A stretch of 5,080 nt of DNA from Solobacterium sp. (lineage in GTDB: Bacteria > Bacillota_I > Bacilli_A > Erysipelotrichales > Erysipelotrichaceae). The translations under genes and the position numbers were made by a program. The stretch spans positions 1 through 5,080 of the forward strand of contig JAFWCP010000380.1 of assembly GCA_017536845.1 (NCBI GenBank), in the 5' to 3' direction. Position 1 is the first letter of the stretch; each line of letters starts with the position of its first letter. This document shows, piece by piece, positions 1 through 4,609 of the stretch. Under the pieces are notes generated by a model, which was not told the DNA's origin, made no database searches, and saw only the letters and a list, made by a program, of their open reading frames with translations.

Positions 1-233
1 ATGAACTTCTCGAGCCAGGGCAGGTTCTTGCGGACCTGAGCCATGATCTCATCGTTGATTTTTTCACCGTCGGCATGGTACTGGTTGCAGGCTTCCGTAG
101 TGATCGTGAAACCCATCGGGACCGGTAAGCCCAGGCTGGCCATTTCCGCCAGGTTGGCACCCTTACCGCCGAGGAGTTCGCGCATGGAACCGTTGCCTTC
201 GGTGAATTTGTAAACATATTTCTTGTTTGCCAT
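1..233 (-). CDS. ppdK: Pyruvate, phosphate dikinase, N-terminal part (cut by window edge)
   Basis: PPDK interconverts pyruvate, ATP and phosphate with phosphoenolpyruvate, AMP and pyrophosphate in the cytoplasm. In anaerobic Bacillota it often works in glycolysis or PEP synthesis. Only the first 77 codons are present; the gene continues beyond the left edge. The protein begins MANKKYVYKFTEGN and then carries the signature LLGGKGANLAEMASLGLPVP at residues 20-39, followed by GFTITTEAC. This is the start of the nucleotide-binding domain of PPDK. The related PEP synthase and phosphotransferase N-termini share the GGKGANLAEM core, but the lead-in YVYKFTEG and the loop after GFTITTEAC fit PPDK best. 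The start is fixed by AAAGGAG seven bases upstream of the ATG. The gene follows the hydrolase gene on the same strand, but a terminator and a candidate promoter separate them, so it is probably transcribed alone. The central His domain and the C-terminal PEP domain cannot be checked here. Confidence 0.93.
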   Translation of the reverse strand, partial: MANKKYVYKFTEGNGSMRELLGGKGANLAEMASLGLPVPMGFTITTEACNQYHADGEKINDEIMAQVRKNLPWLEKF

Positions 234-240
234 AAAAGGT

Positions 241-247
241 CTCCTTT
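241..247 (-). promoter_or_regulatory. Ribosome binding site of ppdK
   Basis: The minus strand reads AAAGGAG, a near-perfect Shine-Dalgarno match, seven bases before the ATG at 233-231. It fixes the ppdK start. Confidence 0.85.
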
Positions 248-259
248 ATTTGTATGAAA

Positions 260-288
260 ATTATAATTCACGGCCCGTTTTTATACAA
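260..288 (-). promoter_or_regulatory. Candidate sigma-A promoter of ppdK
   Basis: The minus strand has a perfect TATAAT (-10) at 265-260. TTGTAT lies 17 bases upstream at 288-283 and is a weak -35 that matches only TTG of TTGACA. Transcription would start near 253, giving a leader of about 20 bases that just covers the ribosome site. The surrounding 241-410 is strongly AT-rich, so a chance -10 match is possible. Confidence 0.55.
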
Positions 289-405
289 GGAACTGAAGAC
301 AATTTTTTGGTGAATTTCTTATACAGTTTAAAATTATTCTTAGAATTGAAAATTGAAATAAATTATGACGGACAAATCAATCTAAAGAATAATAATTTAC
401 AGAAC

Positions 406-433
406 TAAAAAAGGAGCCTTTTGAAGGCTCCTT
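406..433 (-). terminator. Rho-independent terminator of the hydrolase gene
   Basis: A perfect 10-bp stem, AAGGAGCCTT (411-420) with AAGGCTCCTT (424-433), encloses a 3-base loop. On the minus strand it is followed by a run of T (complement of the A run at 407-412). It begins about ten bases after the hydrolase stop codon at 444-446. The plus-strand side has no T run, so it acts on the minus strand. It isolates ppdK from the hydrolase transcript. Confidence 0.92.
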
Positions 434-443
434 GCAGAGATGG

Positions 444-1382
444 TTATTCAGGCATGTATTTGTCCGTAAAGGCGAACAGCGCATTGAAGTAATCGGGATC
501 GTCACTGGTCATGCCGAAGCCCTTGCCTTCCGCCGTGTAGAGGCCCTTGGGAGCCGCGCAGGCGTAGTAGTTGTCAAACAGCATGCTGGTCGGAACGATG
601 TCATCTTCGGTGCCGTGCATGAAGAGCATCGGGATCGTCGACTGCTTGAGCTGGCGTCTGATGTTGACGTCGTTCATCGAGAAATGCAGGAACTGCCTGA
701 CATAGAAGTCGACGGACGGAAGCAGGAACTTGCCGTCAACGCCGCAGTTCTTGCGGATCTGATAGAGCACCAGTTCACGGATGCCGGAGAAGCCGCCGTC
801 CTCAACTGCTGCAACAACGTTTGCCGGCAGGTAGTCGCCGACCGCGTTCATGACTGCCGAGGCGCCGACGTTGAGGCCGAACAGGACGATCTTCGCTTCC
901 GGATCAATGCTGAGCAGATGGTTGACCCAGCTGATCAGGTCATAATGCTCGTTCCAGCCCATGCCGGTGTATCTGCCTTCCGACATGCCGCAGCCTCGAA
1001 GGTCAGGGGCCAGGATGTTATATCCACGGTGGTCGGCTTCCCACATGTACTGCAGCAGGTCGCCGCTGTAGCCGCCGAAACCATGCAGCATGATCATCCA
1101 CTTGTGATCCTCATGGTTGGTCATCCGCAGGGCATGGAGCTTGAGGCTGTCATAGGAATCGATGAACTCGTCGCTGCGCTCGCTGTGGCTGAACCATTCA
1201 CTCTTTTCGCCGGTGACGGAAAGACGCTTATATTCGGTTGTGCTGTTTAAGAATGCTGTTTTCTTCAGGTCGAAAATATTGCGGAATACGGCATAGCCCG
1301 CACCTGCATAGGCTGCTGTGGCCGTGACTGCGGTCGCGCCGGCAACCTTCAGCAATGTATGTTTTTTCTTTTCTTCAGCCAT
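444..1382 (-). CDS. Membrane-anchored alpha/beta-hydrolase-fold protein, probable pseudoenzyme
   Basis: The protein has 312 residues. A basic N-terminus (MAEEKKKH) is followed by a small-residue hydrophobic segment at about 14-33, likely a membrane anchor or uncleaved signal, with the rest presumably outside the membrane. The hydrolase fold follows: HGFGG (oxyanion region) at 100-104, APDLRGCGMSEG at 125-136, the nucleophile elbow at 169-173, and HGTEDDIVP with the acid Asp260. The order and spacing match YqkD-like Bacillota hydrolases. However, the elbow reads GLNVG instead of GxSxG (Asn171 for the nucleophile Ser), and the C-terminal GxGHG region reads GKGFG (Phe289 for the catalytic His). 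Two triad residues are therefore missing while the frame is intact. It probably binds or scaffolds rather than hydrolyses, and its substrate is unknown. The start is ATG 1382-1380, seven bases after AAGGAG; the in-frame ATG six codons earlier lies upstream of that site and is unlikely. It has its own promoter and terminator. Confidence 0.88.
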   Translation of the reverse strand: MAEEKKKHTLLKVAGATAVTATAAYAGAGYAVFRNIFDLKKTAFLNSTTEYKRLSVTGEKSEWFSHSERSDEFIDSYDSLKLHALRMTNHEDHKWMIMLHGFGGYSGDLLQYMWEADHRGYNILAPDLRGCGMSEGRYTGMGWNEHYDLISWVNHLLSIDPEAKIVLFGLNVGASAVMNAVGDYLPANVVAAVEDGGFSGIRELVLYQIRKNCGVDGKFLLPSVDFYVRQFLHFSMNDVNIRRQLKQSTIPMLFMHGTEDDIVPTSMLFDNYYACAAPKGLYTAEGKGFGMTSDDPDYFNALFAFTDKYMPE

Positions 1383-1389
1383 TGTATTT

Positions 1390-1395
1390 CTCCTT
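1390..1395 (-). promoter_or_regulatory. Ribosome binding site that decides the hydrolase start
   Basis: The minus strand reads AAGGAG, seven bases before the ATG at 1382-1380. It lies downstream of the other in-frame ATG at 1400-1398, so that longer start is rejected. Confidence 0.85.
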
Positions 1396-1411
1396 GTCAT
1401 TACTGCAACTA

Positions 1412-1440
1412 ATTATAGCAGATTTTTTCCCTGCGCGAAC
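1412..1440 (-). promoter_or_regulatory. Extended -10 promoter of the hydrolase gene
   Basis: The minus strand carries TGCTATAAT at 1420-1412, a perfect -10 with the TGn extension. The -35 position (about 1435-1440, GTTCGC) is poor, which is usual when the extended -10 is present. Transcription would start near 1405, giving a leader of about 23 bases. The same TCTGCTATAAT box drives valS. Confidence 0.75.
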
Positions 1441-1464
1441 AGATTCATGGCGGCAAAGGCAATG

Positions 1465-1527
1465 ACGTTTGTTCACTTCCGGATGAGCGCCTGAGATCTG
1501 CTTCAGCAGGATGAATGGAACAAACGT
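1465..1527. repeat. Interrupted 10-bp inverted repeat around a possible inner hairpin
   Basis: ACGTTTGTTC (1465-1474) is the exact reverse complement of GAACAAACGT (1518-1527). Inside lies a small CTGC/GCAG hairpin (minus-strand loop TGAA) and partial further pairing, so the whole 63 bases could fold as a long imperfect hairpin. It lies between the valS terminator and the hydrolase promoter. It has no T run, so it is not a terminator. Its function is unknown; it could be an operator, a structured RNA or a remnant of a small repeat element. Confidence 0.5.
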
Positions 1528-1530
1528 GCG

Positions 1531-1550
1531 CGGCACGATGAACCGTGCCG
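1531..1550. repeat. Short perfect hairpin, 7-bp stem
   Basis: CGGCACG (1531-1537) pairs with CGTGCCG (1544-1550) around a 6-base loop. It lies just outside the larger inverted repeat. A short T run occurs about ten bases further on the plus strand, too far away to make a standard terminator. No function can be assigned. Confidence 0.4.
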
Positions 1551-1570
1551 AAGCCGGCCGCTTTTTACGA

Positions 1571-1603
1571 TCAATAAAAGCAGGACGCTGCATGCGTCCT
1601 GCT
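1571..1603 (-). terminator. Rho-independent terminator of valS
   Basis: A perfect 10-bp stem, AGCAGGACGC (1579-1588) with GCGTCCTGCT (1594-1603), has a 5-base loop. It is followed on the minus strand by TTTATTG. It lies about 64 bases after the valS stop codon (1667-1669). The T run is short and interrupted, so termination may be incomplete. Confidence 0.82.
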
Positions 1604-1617
1604 CTGTATCTGTGACT

Positions 1618-1641
1618 GCTTCCCCGGTTTTTCAGGGAAGC
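1618..1641. repeat. Small hairpin in the valS 3' untranslated region
   Basis: GCTTCCC (1618-1624) pairs with GGGAAGC (1635-1641) around a 10-base loop. No T run follows on either strand. It would sit in the valS mRNA between the stop codon and the main terminator, where it might protect the 3' end. Confidence 0.35.
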
Positions 1642-1666
1642 GGCGGAAAGATCATTGCCAGGCAGA

Positions 1667-4279
1667 TTACTTCGTCAGCTGGGCAATGCGGTCCAGGATG
1701 ACCTGGTACTGCGCTTCATACTGTTCGAGCTTCTTCTTCTCCGCTTCGACCTTGGCAGCCGGTGCCTTGGCGAGGAAGCCCTTGTTGTTCATGATGCCGC
1801 GGGAACGGCTGATTTCCTTTTCCAGACGTTCCTTTTCGCCGTTCATTCTTCTGAGTTCTTCTTCGGCATCGGCCAGTTCATCGGAGGGAATCTGCAGGGA
1901 GCCGCCGTGAATGGTTTCCACGGTGGTATCCCCTTCCAGGCTCTGCTTCCATTCCGCCTTGGCCATCTTCAGCATGATGGCGGCCATTTCCGCATCCGGT
2001 TCAATGACCTTGCCGTCAAGATCCTTCATGGCCACATGCAGAAGCGCGGAAGGCTTGAGGTTGTTGACGTTCTTGACTTCACGGATCTTGGAGATCGCCG
2101 AGATCAGCCGTTCCATGCCTTCCAGGTCGCTGCCGGCGATGTTTTCGAGCGGCTGCGGATAGGATTCCAGATGGATGCTTTCAAAGCGGTGCGGCATGGT
2201 CAGATAGATCTCTTCGGTCACAAACGGCATGAACGGGTGCAGCATGCGGATGATCGCGTTGAGGGCGTACAGCAATGTGGACTGGGCCGCCTTGCGGACG
2301 GACGGATCGCTGCTGTTGAGGGAAGATTTGCTCATTTCCACATACCAGCTGCAGAAGTCGTTCCAGACAAAGGAATACAGTTCATTGCCGACTAACGCAA
2401 ATTCATACTTCTCCATGTTGTCGATGACGTGTTCCAGCACCTGGTTCAGGCGGTTGAGGATCCAGGCATCGGTCATGGACAGGCTGGAAAGGTCAATGTC
2501 ATCCAGGGTCATGCCTTCATCGAGGTTCATGAGCACGAAACGGGAAGCGTTCCAGATCTTGTTGATGAAGTTCCAGGCGGCTTCCACCTTCTCCGGGATA
2601 TAGCGCATATCCTGGCCCGGGGTGGAGTTGGTCGTTAAGAAGAAGCGCAGCGAATCGACGCCGTAGTCTTCGATGACCTTCATCGGGTCGATGCCGTTGC
2701 CCAGGGATTTGGACATCTTGCGGCCCTGTGCATCACGGATCAGGCCATGGATCAGGACATCGCGGAACGGCCTGTTCTTTGTGAAATGTCTTGCCTGGAA
2801 GGCCATTCTTGCCACCCAGAAGAAGATGATGTCATAGCCGGTCACCATTGTGGTGTTCGGATAATATCTGTCGAGGTCAGCGGTTTCATCCGGCCAGCCA
2901 AGGGTCGCAAACGGCCACAGGGCGGAAGAGAACCAGGTATCCAGGACGTCTTCGTCCTGGTTCCAGTTTTCGATGTCCTTGGGCTCTTCCATGCCGACAT
3001 AGGTTTCACCGGTGGCCTTGTTGTACCAGGCGGGAATGCGGTGGCCCCACCACAGCTGACGGGAGATGCACCAGTCTTCAATGTTTTCGAGCCACTGTTC
3101 AAAGACGCGGCTGAAACGCTCCGGATAGAAGTTGATGCGCTGATCGGGATCTTTCTGGTTGTTCAGGACATCTTCCGCCAGCGGCTTCATCCTGACGAAC
3201 CACTGCTGCGACAGGTACGGTTCGACAACGCAGTGTGTTCTTTCCGAATGGCCGACTTCGTGGGTGATGTCTTCGATCTTGACGAGGTTGCCTTCGCTTT
3301 CGATTCGCTTTGTCAGCTTGTCACGGCAGTCATATCTGTCCAGGCCTTCATATTCACCGGCCAGGGCGTTCATCGTGCCGTCGTCGTTCATGCAGATGGG
3401 CTTGGGCAGGTTGTGGCGCTCGGCGATTTCAAAGTCGTTGGGATCGTGGGCCGGCGTGCACTTCATGGCGCCGGTGCCGAATTCCAGGTCGACGTAGCTG
3501 TCGGCGATGATCGGCAGTTCATCCCCGTTGGCGGGGTTGACGGCATGTTTGCCGATGAGGTGCTTAAAGCGCTTGTCCTCCGGGTTGACGACGACGCAGA
3601 CGTCACCGAACATGGTTTCCGGACGGGTGGTCGCAACGGTAAAGGTATCGCCGGTTTCCACGCACTTGTAGTTGAAGTAGTACATCTTACCCGGGTCGGT
3701 CTGGTGGTAGACCTCGATATTGCTCAGGGCGGTTCTTGCCTCCGGGTCCCAGTTGATGATACGCCAGCCGCGGTAGATCAGCCCTTCATTGTAAAGTCTG
3801 ACGAACACTTCCTGGACAGCTCTGTTGAAGCCTTCGTCCATCGTGAAGCGCTCGCGGGTATAATCCAGCGAGTTGCCAAGTTTTGCCCACTGCTTGCGGA
3901 TGGTGGCGGCGTATTCCGCCTTCCATTCCCAGGCTCTTTTCAGAAAGCCTTCTCTGCCGAGATCATAACGGCTGATGCCTTCGCCCTTGAGCCGTTCATC
4001 AACCTTGGCCTGGGTGACGATGCCGGCATGGTCCATGCCCGGCAGATACAGGGTATCGTAGCCTCTGAGCTTCTGATAGCGGATGATGATGTCCTGCAGG
4101 GTGTTGTCCCAGGCGTGGCCGATGTGCAGGATGCCGGTCACATTGGGCGGCGGGATGACGATGGTGTAGGGATCCTTCGACTTGTCGCCGGCGGTGAAAT
4201 ATCCCTTCTTCACCCATTCATCATACTTGCCTTCTTCGACCTTTTTATGGTCATACTTCTGTTCAAGATTCTTTTCCAT
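1667..4279 (-). CDS. valS: Valyl-tRNA synthetase
   Basis: This class I aminoacyl-tRNA synthetase charges tRNA-Val with valine in the cytoplasm and edits mischarged threonine. It has 870 residues, normal full length. In order: PPPNVTG (43-49) and HIGH (52-55) of the catalytic Rossmann fold; the CP1 editing insertion with TTRPETMFGD (217-226) and CTPAHDPNDFE (274-284); WCISRQLWWGHRIPAW (403-418); KMSKS (521-525); a helical anticodon-binding domain at about 600-745; and a Lys/Glu-rich C-terminal coiled coil from about 802 to the end, typical of ValRS and absent from IleRS and LeuRS. The start is ATG 4279-4277, eight bases after AAAGGG. The frame stays open 15 codons further upstream, but that ATG lies inside the leader terminator hairpin, so it is rejected. 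Expression is controlled by the T-box leader directly upstream. No neighbour is co-transcribed; folC, often next to valS in Bacillota, is absent downstream. Nothing looks damaged. Confidence 0.98.
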   Translation of the reverse strand: MEKNLEQKYDHKKVEEGKYDEWVKKGYFTAGDKSKDPYTIVIPPPNVTGILHIGHAWDNTLQDIIIRYQKLRGYDTLYLPGMDHAGIVTQAKVDERLKGEGISRYDLGREGFLKRAWEWKAEYAATIRKQWAKLGNSLDYTRERFTMDEGFNRAVQEVFVRLYNEGLIYRGWRIINWDPEARTALSNIEVYHQTDPGKMYYFNYKCVETGDTFTVATTRPETMFGDVCVVVNPEDKRFKHLIGKHAVNPANGDELPIIADSYVDLEFGTGAMKCTPAHDPNDFEIAERHNLPKPICMNDDGTMNALAGEYEGLDRYDCRDKLTKRIESEGNLVKIEDITHEVGHSERTHCVVEPYLSQQWFVRMKPLAEDVLNNQKDPDQRINFYPERFSRVFEQWLENIEDWCISRQLWWGHRIPAWYNKATGETYVGMEEPKDIENWNQDEDVLDTWFSSALWPFATLGWPDETADLDRYYPNTTMVTGYDIIFFWVARMAFQARHFTKNRPFRDVLIHGLIRDAQGRKMSKSLGNGIDPMKVIEDYGVDSLRFFLTTNSTPGQDMRYIPEKVEAAWNFINKIWNASRFVLMNLDEGMTLDDIDLSSLSMTDAWILNRLNQVLEHVIDNMEKYEFALVGNELYSFVWNDFCSWYVEMSKSSLNSSDPSVRKAAQSTLLYALNAIIRMLHPFMPFVTEEIYLTMPHRFESIHLESYPQPLENIAGSDLEGMERLISAISKIREVKNVNNLKPSALLHVAMKDLDGKVIEPDAEMAAIMLKMAKAEWKQSLEGDTTVETIHGGSLQIPSDELADAEEELRRMNGEKERLEKEISRSRGIMNNKGFLAKAPAAKVEAEKKKLEQYEAQYQVILDRIAQLTK

Positions 4280-4287
4280 AGTTCTTT

Positions 4288-4293
4288 CCCTTT
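4288..4293 (-). promoter_or_regulatory. Ribosome binding site of valS
   Basis: The minus strand reads AAAGGG, eight bases before the ATG at 4279-4277, in a purine-rich stretch with two GGG blocks. It supports the shorter valS start, placed after the leader terminator. Confidence 0.75.
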
Positions 4294-4299
4294 CCCTTA

Positions 4300-4332
4300 A
4301 AACAAATAAAACGTCCTGATGCACAGGACGTT
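4300..4332 (-). terminator. Regulated terminator of the valS T-box leader
   Basis: A perfect 9-bp stem, AACGTCCTG (4310-4318) with CAGGACGTT (4324-4332), has a 5-base loop. On the minus strand it is followed by TTTTATTTGTTTT. The terminator is mutually exclusive with the T-box antiterminator, which uses CGTCCTGTGC from the first terminator strand and loop. Confidence 0.92.
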
Positions 4333-4517
4333 GGATCGACGTGGTACCACCTTTGCTTGCTTCTTAAGACGCTGTAACGGGCGCACACGGTAATTCCTAC
4401 CAGTTCGGAAATACGGCTCCAAGACGACTTCACCGCGGCATCCATGTCTGCTTTCACCTGCCCAGACTCTCTTGTCATGACCTGCTTGACGGCTACTCCT
4501 TCTTTTCAAAGCTGATG
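4301..4517 (-). promoter_or_regulatory. T-box riboswitch sensing uncharged tRNA-Val
   Basis: The leader carries all main T-box parts in order on the minus strand. Stem I has the AGTA loop-E motif (4497-4494) after AAGGAG, the AGAGAG and GGTGAAAG distal tRNA-elbow motifs, and a GTCTG/CAGAC distal helix. The 3' side of the specifier loop reads GAA then GTC (4428-4426), a valine codon, before the lower helix. A CCGTTA segment follows, then the T-box AAGGTGGTACCACG (4353-4340). Its bulge TGGT pairs with an ACCA tRNA end, as expected for tRNA-Val with discriminator A. The antiterminator can be drawn as GCAAAGG (4356-4350) with CCTGTGC (4327-4321), one mismatch, plus ACG with CGT. Uncharged tRNA-Val would stabilise it and allow valS transcription. 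The 5' limit is set by the predicted start site. A second GTC directly follows the specifier, so the register is inferred from the helices. Confidence 0.93.
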
Positions 4518-4523
4518 CAAAAG

Positions 4524-4551
4524 ATTATAGCAGACGTATTGTTTTTTTCAA
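4524..4551 (-). promoter_or_regulatory. Promoter of valS
   Basis: The minus strand has TTGAAA (-35) at 4551-4546, a 16-base spacer, and TATAAT (-10) at 4529-4524 preceded by TGC, so it is also an extended -10. Transcription would start near 4517, just before T-box Stem I. This is the strongest promoter in the window. The IS110-type element begins somewhere directly upstream of it. Confidence 0.85.
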
Positions 4552-4585
4552 CTCGAATTTTTCATTTCAGCGCAGGCGGGCATTC

Positions 4586-4609
4586 ATGAACAAAAGCAAA
4601 AAAGCTTAA
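4586..4609 (+). CDS. Possible 7-codon leader ORF overlapping the transposase start
   Basis: ATG at 4586 opens a frame encoding MNKSKKA and ends with TAA at 4607-4609, whose last A is the first base of the transposase ATG (TAATG). A plausible Shine-Dalgarno, AGGCGGG (4574-4580), lies five bases before it. The transposase ATG has no such site of its own. Translation of the mini-ORF could therefore feed the transposase by termination-reinitiation. The ORF is very short and this may be chance. Confidence 0.3.
   Translation: MNKSKKA

Noticed and set aside
223..408. 61-codon plus-strand frame in the AT-rich ppdK upstream region
   Set aside because: It starts at a TTG inside the ppdK gene, has no ribosome site, and covers the ppdK promoter and RBS on the other strand. 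Its composition reflects AT-rich non-coding DNA.
432..1250. Plus-strand open frame (272 codons) antisense to the hydrolase gene
   Set aside because: It starts inside the hydrolase terminator stem, has no ribosome site and no known domain. It is a codon-bias shadow.
1531..1565. Plus-strand terminator from the CGGCACG hairpin and the following T run
   Set aside because: The T run is about ten bases beyond the stem, and no plus-strand gene precedes it.
1375..1593. 72-codon minus-strand frame between valS and the hydrolase gene
   Set aside because: Its ATG is in the loop of the valS terminator and its end runs into the hydrolase gene. It has no ribosome site and no recognisable protein.
1655..2395. 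Plus-strand open frame antisense to the 3' part of valS
   Set aside because: It is a shadow of valS with no start signals and no domain.
2747..4300. Long plus-strand open frame (517 codons) antisense to valS
   Set aside because: It mirrors the valS codons in a GC-biased gene, shows no recognisable domain and has no ribosome site. valS on the other strand is certain.
4280..4324. Fifteen-residue N-terminal extension of ValRS
   Set aside because: The upstream ATG lies within the leader terminator hairpin and has no ribosome site. The ATG at 4279 has one, and the protein then begins like other ValRS proteins.
4263..4509. Two overlapping minus-strand frames of about 70 codons upstream of valS
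   Set aside because: They lie across the T-box leader, whose RNA motifs explain the sequence. Neither has good start signals or a recognisable product.
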